38,866 nt of DNA from Gammaproteobacteria bacterium. GTDB taxonomy: Bacteria > Pseudomonadota > Gammaproteobacteria > Steroidobacterales > GCA-2729495. The stretch lies in NCBI GenBank assembly GCA_029245525.1, contig JAQWPD010000054.1:1-38866 (forward strand), given 5' to 3'. The notes beneath the pieces are model-generated. The model was not told the origin of the DNA. It ran no database searches and saw only the letters and a list, made by a program, of their open reading frames with translations. Both the position numbers and the translations under genes were made by a program. Shown here piece after piece: positions 32,982 through 38,866 of this stretch. The stretch's first letter is position 1. Each line of letters starts with the position of its first letter.

Positions 32982-33872
32982 TTAGTCTTCGTCAGTGGGG
33001 TCATCAGTGGTCATCTTGCGCGGCCCGCGACCCAACAGCCGCGAGAGCGGAACGCTGTACTCTGCGGGTTCGGCAGGTTTTGGTGCCTCGCCTCCGCGGG
33101 CGTGGGCATAAACAAGCTCTATGGTTACCGGTAGCTTGTCATCGACATTGCGCTGGCTCTCATAATTGAGTCGGGTTTGTTGCCAATAGGCTTTGCCCCC
33201 TAATCCCTTTCGTCTTCTGCTAATTTGACGGGTGGCACTTAGCGCTCTTAACTCGTGAATGAGTTTGTCAAAGCTGCTGTAGGTGATAGTGAGCAGTTCG
33301 GTATCCAGTACCGGATCACGGAATCCGGCTTTTAGCATTTCATCACCGGCATTGTGCAGGTCGGGTAGCGCATCGAAGTGCTCGTAGTTATCGCGGGCGC
33401 AACTTTGGCGGAGCTCAGCGAACGAGCCATTGCCGCAAAAAGCGGTGAGCAGTAATCCGCCGGGCTTCAGCACTCGGTTAATTTCATTCAGCACTGATTG
33501 CAGGCTCCCCTGCGCGTTAGCCCCATATTGAAGGGCGAGATTAGAGACAATTAAATCCACGCTGTTGTCGGTTAATGGCAGCTCGAGCATGTCGGCGCAG
33601 AGCACGTCACCCTGCTGTTGAGCGAGCTCGCTCATCGCTTCTGAGCTATCAATAGAGACGCAATTGGTGTTTGGGTATAGCCCTCGCAGTGCCGTGGCAA
33701 GCTCACCCCCGCCGCCACCAAGAACCAGGCTATGCAAAGGCTTTAGCCTAAACATCGACAATCGTTCAAGCAGTTCGTCGCGCACTATAGGGTGCAGAAA
33801 ATCGACGTTGCTAAAGTTCGCGGCTTTGCGGTTAAAGGCGCGTTTCAAGTAGTTTTTATTTTTATCGGCCAT
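32982..33872 (-). CDS. Class I SAM-dependent methyltransferase, BioC-like
   Basis: A 296-residue cytosolic protein with a Rossmann methyltransferase domain. VLGGGGGELATAL (about residues 50-62) is the S-adenosylmethionine loop. CVSIDSSEAM carries the acidic ribose ligand, ADMLELPLTDNSVDLIVSNLALQ matches motifs II-III, and EINRVLKPGGLLL is the post-motif. The C-terminal part FDKLIHELRALSATRQISRRRKGLGGKAYW matches the pattern seen in BioC malonyl-ACP O-methyltransferases, which start biotin synthesis. It lacks neighbours bioB/F/H/D, and the last 35 residues are an extra Pro/Arg-rich tail, so the BioC role is possible rather than shown. Twelve bases separate it from apbE. Confidence 0.75.
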   Translation of the reverse strand: MADKNKNYLKRAFNRKAANFSNVDFLHPIVRDELLERLSMFRLKPLHSLVLGGGGGELATALRGLYPNTNCVSIDSSEAMSELAQQQGDVLCADMLELPLTDNSVDLIVSNLALQYGANAQGSLQSVLNEINRVLKPGGLLLTAFCGNGSFAELRQSCARDNYEHFDALPDLHNAGDEMLKAGFRDPVLDTELLTITYSSFDKLIHELRALSATRQISRRRKGLGGKAYWQQTRLNYESQRNVDDKLPVTIELVYAHARGGEAPKPAEPAEYSVPLSRLLGRGPRKMTTDDPTDED

Positions 33873-33884
33873 TGCTTTTCGGGT

Positions 33885-34889
33885 TTAGTTGTTTAGTAAT
33901 GCGGCAAATGCCGGCGACAGTTGTTCAATCAGTTCACCGTCGGCGCCGCGCCGAATAATACTAATGGCAAGAGCGTTTTCCTCTGCCAGTTGCAGTGCTT
34001 CATCTGAGCCTTTAACTAACAATGCGGTGGCCCAGGCATCTGCGCTCATGGCATCGTTGGCAATCACACTTATTGAGCCGATGTTGTCGGTAACCGGCCA
34101 GCCCGTCAATGGGTTAATGCTGTGTGAATAACGCACGCCATTAAATTCAAAGAAGTTGCGGTAGTCGCCGGAGGTGGCGATAGCGGCGTTGTTAAGCGTG
34201 ATAACTCTTTGGGCACTGCGTTCGTTGGTGATGGGTTTTTCTATGCCGATCTGCCATGTCTGTCCTGTCACTTTGTTGCCGCGGCTGCGCAGCTCTCCAC
34301 CGATGTCAATCAGCCAAGCATCAACACCGGCATCATCCAGCAGGTCCGCAAGCTGATCTACGGCATAGCCCTTGGCAATGGCCGAAAGATCGATTGCCGT
34401 TGCCGGGTGACTTTTGCGTAATGCCGGTGGGTTGTTTCGGACTGAAATATTTTGATAGCCCACGTGGCTGAGTCGCTCAAGGATAAGTGCGGTAGGCGGC
34501 GGCTCGCTTTGAAGCGGCCCACTACCGAAGCCCCAGAGCTCAACCAGCGGTCCGATGGTGATGTCAAAAGCCCCATCGCTGCGCTCGCTTATTGACTGCG
34601 CCAGAGTCACTATTTGCGCGGTTGAGGCGCTTACCGGAAACCATTGGTTTGCGCCGGAGGCGTTAAATAGACTCACTTCCGAGCCGGCTTTGTACGTTGA
34701 CAGGCTGGCATCCAGCTGTTGCAGCCGGCGATCAAGCGCTGCATCCAGCGCCAAGCGCGCCGGCCCAAAGTACTTTACGTTATAGAGAGTGCCCATGGTT
34801 TCGCCACGGATGCTGTGCGCTTGCTCCTGAGGTGCGCAGCCGCTTAGGGCGGCATAGGCCATAAAGAGCCACATGCCTATGGTTTTCAT
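33885..34889 (-). CDS. apbE: FAD:protein FMN transferase (ApbE), lipoprotein
   Basis: A 334-residue envelope lipoprotein (lipobox A-L-S-G-C, Cys18). ApbE proteins covalently attach FMN from FAD to Thr of target proteins such as NqrB/C or RnfG/D, using magnesium. RGETMGTLYNVKYFG opens the mature domain; VELWGFG, LSAIAKGYAVDQLADLL, LIDIGGELRSRG and HSINPLTGWPV are the conserved nucleotide-binding and metal segments. No Nqr or Rnf genes are in the window. Its ATG overlaps the stop of the small upstream gene by four bases, which suggests coupled translation. Confidence 0.93.
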   Translation of the reverse strand: MKTIGMWLFMAYAALSGCAPQEQAHSIRGETMGTLYNVKYFGPARLALDAALDRRLQQLDASLSTYKAGSEVSLFNASGANQWFPVSASTAQIVTLAQSISERSDGAFDITIGPLVELWGFGSGPLQSEPPPTALILERLSHVGYQNISVRNNPPALRKSHPATAIDLSAIAKGYAVDQLADLLDDAGVDAWLIDIGGELRSRGNKVTGQTWQIGIEKPITNERSAQRVITLNNAAIATSGDYRNFFEFNGVRYSHSINPLTGWPVTDNIGSISVIANDAMSADAWATALLVKGSDEALQLAEENALAISIIRRGADGELIEQLSPAFAALLNN

Positions 34890-35149
34890 CGACTGCTGCC
34901 CAGGCCATTATCACCCCGGAGCTTGCGGGCCCGCAGCGCCTTCAGCTGAAAACGCGGGAAGTCGACAGTGCGGATGGATTGGGAGAGCAGTCCGGGGCCA
35001 AAAATTAGCCAGACAGTTTGCCGCCGCCATTCTATTGGTAGTGCCAGCATTTGGAATTCCGGAGATAGCCCCGATGTCTCTGCCGCCGCAGAAGTAACCT
35101 GTGACACTGCAACACCGTATAATTCGCGATAATCTTTGACAATAACCAC
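34886..35149 (-). CDS. Small uncharacterised protein coupled to apbE
   Basis: An 87-residue open frame starting with GTG; an in-frame TAG lies 21 bases upstream, so no longer start exists. Its TGA overlaps the apbE ATG (ATGA), the main reason to believe it is translated. The protein has no signal peptide. A central segment LALPIEWRRQTVWLIFGPGLL mixes hydrophobic and Trp residues and could be a strand-rich core, followed by a basic tail (LKALRARKLRGD). I do not recognise a family. A substrate or helper for ApbE is one guess; a non-coding leader is the alternative. Confidence 0.5.
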   Translation of the reverse strand: MVIVKDYRELYGVAVSQVTSAAAETSGLSPEFQMLALPIEWRRQTVWLIFGPGLLSQSIRTVDFPRFQLKALRARKLRGDNGLGSSR

Positions 35150-35320
35150 TTGCTCGCTGTCAGTCTATCCGTATCTGGCCGGCGTAGGTTCGGTTAAATG
35201 TGCTGCATGCAATACAGAAACTCCGTTAGACTCCATTTTCAGGAAAGCCCTAAATCGTTCCATCAAAACCAATCATGTTGATTTTTTACGCGGTACTTCA
35301 GCAAGGATGCAGTAAAAATA

Positions 35321-36631
35321 ATGAGCGTCGCTAAACTCAGTACTCACCAGAAAGCATTGGCCATTAACCTCGACCGCCATCTTTATGGTGCTATAGCAGA
35401 AATCGGCGCAGGTCAGGAAGTGGCCCGTTGGTTTTTTAGGGTTGGCGGTGCGGCAGGTTCCGTCGCTAAAACCATCTCCGCCTATGACATGAAAGTGTCG
35501 GATGAGGTTTATGGCAAAGCCGGCCGGTATGTTTCGCGGGAGCGCGTGGAGGCAATGCTCGATAAAGAGTATTCGCTGCTTATTTCACGCCTGGGCAATG
35601 ACCGTCCGGCCGAGACCCGCTTTTTTGCATTTGCCAATACCGTATCTGCGCGGAATTTTGATGGCACCAACGAGTGTCATGGTTGGGTGGGGCTGAGATT
35701 TCAGCACGAGCCTGGTGCCGAGCCCAGCACCGCTATCATGCACGTTAATATGTTGGATCCCACCAATTTGCAGCAGCAAGAAGCGCTGGGTGTGTTGGGC
35801 GTAAATCTCATTCACAGCGTGTTTCTGGCGGGCGATGATCCTGTGGATGGCTTGAAGTTTGTCTCTGACAACATAGATGCCTACGATATTGAGGTTGATG
35901 TGGCCGCTTTATCCGGTCCTGCGTTTGAATCGGTCGACGCAGCACATACCGGCATGAGCATGCTTGCAAGCGGACTGGCAAAAGTGGTTCTGTTTGATAA
36001 AGAAGGTCAGATGCGGCCGCCATCAGAAGTGTTGCGCCAGCGACCCTTGATTATTCGTCGTGTTGCGATGAGTCAACCGTTGGTTGCGAACGAGCGCGTC
36101 ATGGAAATGGCGAGCCAAAAGTTCTTAAGTGAAGATGGTGCACATGAGAAGCCTTTGTGCACGGTCGACTTTTCTTTCTCGACGGTGCACGCCGATAAGC
36201 CCAAAAAAATTGAACAGTATGCACAAAAGGTGCGTGAGACTCTGGCTCAGGGCGAGTGGGTGATGGTGAGTCGTCTGAGGCATAACTACGCGTTTACTGA
36301 CTACCTGCGGCGGTATTCACATCAGCCCCTGCGCTTTGTTGTAGGCACCTCGGCATTTGCGATGCTGCTTAACGAAGGCTACTACCGCGATCTCTCCGGC
36401 GGTATTTTGGAAGCCACCGGTCGTTTATTTACCAATGACGTGAAGCTCTATGTGCACCCGATGAAGAGTGAAAACTTCTACAAGCACATTGAGTCTTCAG
36501 AGATAGACCCTAATTGGATATCGGTTGGCGGGAATGCGCTGATCTCGCTTGGCGACCTGGAGTTTCGCCCTCCGACTAACCTCCTTTACGAGTATGTTCG
36601 CGAGGCAGGCTGGGTGTTTGAGGTTCGTTAG
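35321..36631 (+). CDS. Uncharacterised 436-residue protein, conserved-looking
   Basis: The longest gene here without a function I can name. It has no signal peptide and no membrane helix, so it is probably cytosolic. Gly-rich and invariant-looking stretches are YGAIAEIGAGQEVARWFFRVGG (residues 22-43, given in two parts: YGAIAEIGAG and QEVARWFFRVGG), AAGSVAKTISAYDM (44-57), ARNFDGTNECHGWVGLRFQ (110-128) and QEALGVLGVNLIH (153-165). The GAGQE segment resembles a nucleotide loop but lacks a following Lys-Ser/Thr, so it is not a Walker A. From memory, similar proteins occur widely in bacteria without a verified role. It stands alone, divergent from the small apbE-linked gene by 171 bases; AAGGA is 13 bases before the ATG, rather far. 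Confidence 0.85.
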   Translation: MSVAKLSTHQKALAINLDRHLYGAIAEIGAGQEVARWFFRVGGAAGSVAKTISAYDMKVSDEVYGKAGRYVSRERVEAMLDKEYSLLISRLGNDRPAETRFFAFANTVSARNFDGTNECHGWVGLRFQHEPGAEPSTAIMHVNMLDPTNLQQQEALGVLGVNLIHSVFLAGDDPVDGLKFVSDNIDAYDIEVDVAALSGPAFESVDAAHTGMSMLASGLAKVVLFDKEGQMRPPSEVLRQRPLIIRRVAMSQPLVANERVMEMASQKFLSEDGAHEKPLCTVDFSFSTVHADKPKKIEQYAQKVRETLAQGEWVMVSRLRHNYAFTDYLRRYSHQPLRFVVGTSAFAMLLNEGYYRDLSGGILEATGRLFTNDVKLYVHPMKSENFYKHIESSEIDPNWISVGGNALISLGDLEFRPPTNLLYEYVREAGWVFEVR

Positions 36632-36727
36632 TCAGGCTTCTATCCCAAAGGCCCCGCACTCCGCGGACAGCCTTGCGCTTGCACCTTTAGGAATTGGTGT
36701 CTCACCGCTGTGTATCAGAAGTTAGGT

Positions 36728-37213
36728 CTACGCTTTCTTGCGTCTTCCTACTCCAATCAAGCCAACAAGGGCTGAACCGAACAGCCAGATTGCTGCTGGG
36801 AGGGGTACTACGGCGCTCGGGGTAGCAATTCCCGCACTGATATAACCAAACGATACGCCGTTCAAGGATGAGGCGATCACCACGCTAACCGTCTCGCCCG
36901 CAACTCCCAAATAGTTGCTAAACGTAAGCCGTTGCAAAGCGTTTGGAAATTCAGATTCCAGACTATTAAAGTCGATAGTAATAATCGGATTTCCGGGGAC
37001 GTCGAAGCCAGGAACGTAGCCGTTGACCTCAAAAAATGGCTCGCCTAACGGACTAGCAGGCGTAATTGCAATATTTCGAAATACCCCACCGTTGTAGTCG
37101 AACGTCCCGCCTAAGCCATTGCCGTTCGTGCCGCTCAGGGTGTAATGGATGTTAGCCGCATGGCTGCCGGCAGAAACTGTCAATGCGACCAATACTAATA
37201 AAGTTCTTAACAT
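36728..37213 (-). CDS. Exported protein with VPLPA-type (PEP-CTERM-like) sorting signal
   Basis: A 161-residue secreted protein. The ATG at 37213 gives a clean signal peptide (MLRTLLVLVALTVSAGSHAA), so it is preferred to one 30 bases upstream. The mature part is Gly/Asn-rich and strand-like. The C-terminus has the tripartite sorting signal: VVPLPAA (135-141), a hydrophobic helix IWLFGSALVGLIGVG, and the basic end RRKKA. Such tails are recognised by exosortase-type enzymes that cut and anchor or release surface proteins. No exosortase is in the window. The function of the mature domain is unknown. It is divergent from the next similar gene. Confidence 0.85.
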   Translation of the reverse strand: MLRTLLVLVALTVSAGSHAANIHYTLSGTNGNGLGGTFDYNGGVFRNIAITPASPLGEPFFEVNGYVPGFDVPGNPIITIDFNSLESEFPNALQRLTFSNYLGVAGETVSVVIASSLNGVSFGYISAGIATPSAVVPLPAAIWLFGSALVGLIGVGRRKKA

Positions 37214-37304
37214 AAGCTCACACTCTTGTTTACCAATTAGCAATTACCGTAAGACTACAAATAGCATAGATAGGTCAATGCCGCATTACTGCATCGCGGC
37301 GGAC

Positions 37305-37332
37305 CATATGTGGTGTGGCATATGTGGTGTGG
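37305..37332. repeat. Perfect 14-bp tandem duplication upstream of a sorted-protein gene
   Basis: CATATGTGGTGTGG occurs at 37305-37318 and again immediately at 37319-37332. It ends 37 bases before the start codon at 37370, in the 156-base gap between two divergent exported-protein genes, so it lies in or near the promoter. Confidence 0.9.
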
Positions 37333-37369
37333 TAGGATGCATAAATAATAAATTGCGTAAGGCTAATCA

Positions 37370-38125
37370 ATGAGAATCTCTTTGTCATATTTCACCATGC
37401 TGCTGGCCATTGGCGGTCTGCTCAGCGGAGCGGCCAACGCAGCAGCGCTTCAGTTTGATATCTCAACTACGGTGTCACTGGCAGACGATAGTTATGACGG
37501 GCCTTATCAGGTTGGTGACACCATCACTGGCACGTTTATTGTCGATGACGATACAGCGAATGGCGGCCCTGGTTCTGATCCAGGTCCGGGAACAAATCCG
37601 GGCCATGAGTACACGTCCTTCTGGGAGTTTAACGGAGCACCCTATAGCGTGAACTTGCTGGATGTACAAGAAGGCACGAGCTTTAGCAGCGATACACAAG
37701 CAGTAGTGGTGAATGACGGTTTAGCTATTACCGCGGACGACACTGGTGGCATGATTCCCGATGGTACGTACGACTGGATAGAAATTTTGGGCGCTACAAC
37801 CTCCGACTACTGCCCTTTGCCCGGCGGTGACTGCTCTGGAGACCCCAATTCTATCCTTGTTGCCGATGGTGAAGAGTGGACTTTGGCAATATTCGCCACA
37901 GACGACTCTTGGTTTACGGGTGGAGGCATTCCGCAGAGCCTGCCTGGAAGTTACACTGCCTTTCTGATTGGTTTTGACTTTGATGCGGTCGGTAATGAAA
38001 TAGGGGTGGTTCTAGCGCCGGTAGATACGTTGACGGTAACAGCTGTTCCTGTGCCAGCTGCTGTGTGGCTGTTCGGCTCGGCTCTTGCTGGTTTAGGCTG
38101 GCTACGTCGCAAGCAAACAACATAA
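37370..38125 (+). CDS. Exported protein with VPVPA-type (PEP-CTERM-like) sorting signal
   Basis: A 251-residue secreted protein with a signal peptide ending near ANAAA (residue 24-26). The mature part is acidic and rich in Asp, Gly and Thr, with a Gly/Pro/Asp-rich loop (DTANGGPGSDPGPGTNPG, 61-78) that could bind calcium. One Cys pair (Cys148, Cys155) may form a disulfide. The tail is VPVPAAVWLFGSALAGLGW followed by LRRKQTT, nearly the same as that of the divergent neighbour, and predicts the same sorting enzyme. TAAGG lies seven bases before the ATG. A good terminator follows. The biological role is unknown. Confidence 0.87.
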   Translation: MRISLSYFTMLLAIGGLLSGAANAAALQFDISTTVSLADDSYDGPYQVGDTITGTFIVDDDTANGGPGSDPGPGTNPGHEYTSFWEFNGAPYSVNLLDVQEGTSFSSDTQAVVVNDGLAITADDTGGMIPDGTYDWIEILGATTSDYCPLPGGDCSGDPNSILVADGEEWTLAIFATDDSWFTGGGIPQSLPGSYTAFLIGFDFDAVGNEIGVVLAPVDTLTVTAVPVPAAVWLFGSALAGLGWLRRKQTT

Positions 38126-38150
38126 GCGACGTTGTTAACGATTCATAAGA

Positions 38151-38173
38151 CCCTGCCTAGTGCGGGGGTTTTT
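38151..38173 (+). terminator. Intrinsic terminator of the VPVPA protein gene
   Basis: CCCTGC (38151-38156), a CTAGT loop, GCGGGG (38162-38167) with one G-T pair, then GTTTTT. It lies 26 bases after the stop codon and fits a standard rho-independent terminator. Confidence 0.75.
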
Positions 38174-38340
38174 ATGGCTGGCTGTGCAGGCATGGCTGTA
38201 TTTAACATAACTGGCAGTCACAAATAAGCCGGAAACGCTTTACGGCACCTAGCTCCAGTATTGAGAGCCCATAGGCCTGATCCATTATTTAAGTCGGCTC
38301 AAAAGTCTATTGTGTATAGATCACTTCAGGGGAATAACAA

Positions 38341-38866
38341 TGAAAAGAATTATCCTCGCGCTTGTTCTGAGTTCTCTATCTTTTGGTGCTAATGCAGCGC
38401 TGATCGAACGCGGTGACGGTTTTATCTACGACAGTGATCAAGATATCACCTGGACGGAGAATGGCAGCATCAATGGTTTGGGTAACTGGTACGGTCAGGT
38501 GGCCTGGGCGGATGGTTACAGCCAGACCCACTCAGTGTATGGAACCTTTGACGACTGGCGGTTGCCGACGACGTTGCAGCCAGATCCAAGCTGTGATGTG
38601 CAATATGACCCGGGCGGTGGTTTCTCGGTTCAAGGTCGTGGAGACGGATGCACTGGCAGTGAAATGGGACATTTATTCAATGTTTATGGCATCAGTAGCG
38701 GTACGTGGGGTCCATTTTCCTACGTTGAGAACTATTTCTACTGGTCCGGTACGGATTACGCGCCCAATAACTCCAGCGCTTGGACCTACTATACACATGG
38801 TAGTCAATTTCCCCAGGATAAGCTCGGGTACTTCGTTGCATGGGCAGTAATGGACGGCGATGTCGC
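38341..38866 (+). CDS. Exported DUF1566-like protein, cut by the window end
   Basis: The frame from the ATG at 38341 stays open for 175 codons to the last base, so the C-terminus is outside. AGGGGA lies six bases before the start. A signal peptide (MKRIILALVLSSLSFGANA) precedes ALIERGDGFIYDSDQDITW, and FDDWRLPT (70-77), YWSGT (134-138) and the last visible WAVMDGDV are hallmarks of DUF1566/Lcl-type domains, thought to be surface-exposed folds. Related proteins often end in a VPxPA sorting tail; given its two neighbours this is expected but cannot be seen. A different reading frame inside it (38413-38850) is a shadow. The 215-base gap upstream holds only the terminator of the previous gene and no clear promoter. 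Confidence 0.85.

Noticed and set aside
38413-38850. 145-codon open frame near the right edge
   Set aside because: Out of frame within the DUF1566-like gene that starts at 38341, which has a signal peptide, a ribosome site and family motifs.
1-38866. CRISPR arrays, tRNA or rRNA genes, insertion sequences, phage genes
   Set aside because: No regularly spaced repeats, cloverleaf-like sequence, transposase or integrase reading frames were seen in this reading by eye.

Overview
The window looks like chromosomal DNA of a free-living, probably marine, gammaproteobacterium. This is inferred from gene content: a secB/grxC/gpsA block, an envC/ctpA/yibQ block, tatABC, trkAH, a TRAP transporter, an aa3-oxidase assembly block and VPLPA-type sorted proteins. 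I see no tRNA, rRNA, CRISPR array, insertion sequence or phage gene, and no gene-free stretch longer than about 215 bases.

Region 1 (1-9708), housekeeping. A truncated esterase lipoprotein gene, an alkyltransferase-like DNA repair protein and a class 1B dihydroorotate dehydrogenase face trmL, with only 4 bases between the pyrD and trmL start codons. Then come gpsA, secB, grxC and a yibN-like rhodanese as one leftward operon. Rightward of it lie envC, ctpA, a YibQ-type deacetylase and crcB, followed by small metabolic genes (HIT, hotdog thioesterase, DUF1330).

Region 2 (9770-13698), leftward: dtd, tatA, tatB, tatC and an OPT-family transporter.

Region 3 (13844-26791), transport. A rightward six-gene operon begins with a TRAP-type solute receptor (predicted Tat lipoprotein). 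It continues directly, with overlapping or nearly touching genes, into a complete ABC oligopeptide-type system (SBP, two permeases, two ATPases). An MFS exporter faces it. The matching TRAP membrane genes (dctM, dctQ) lie about 7 kb away on the other strand, 10 bases downstream of trkH in what looks like a trkA-trkH-dctQ-dctM transcription unit. This split and interleaved layout is the most unusual organisation in the window.

Region 4 (26909-35149): uvrD, then a leftward oxidase-assembly set (SURF1, SCO-like protein, heme A synthase) with a DUF2909 gene facing away. The oxidase structural genes and heme O synthase are not present; a membrane-anchored Sel1-like protein of unknown function sits where a further assembly gene might be expected. 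A BioC-like methyltransferase, an ApbE flavin transferase and a small unknown protein coupled to apbE follow.

Region 5 (35321-38866): a 436-residue conserved-looking protein I cannot assign, then a cluster of exported proteins. Two end in a VPLPA/PEP-CTERM-like sorting signal, and a third DUF1566-like gene runs off the window end. The leader of the second sorted-protein gene carries a perfect 14-base tandem duplication.

I found no convincing wholly new multi-gene system. The best leads are the split TRAP/ABC/Trk arrangement, the 436-residue unknown, the apbE-coupled small protein and the Sel1-like protein in the oxidase-assembly block.
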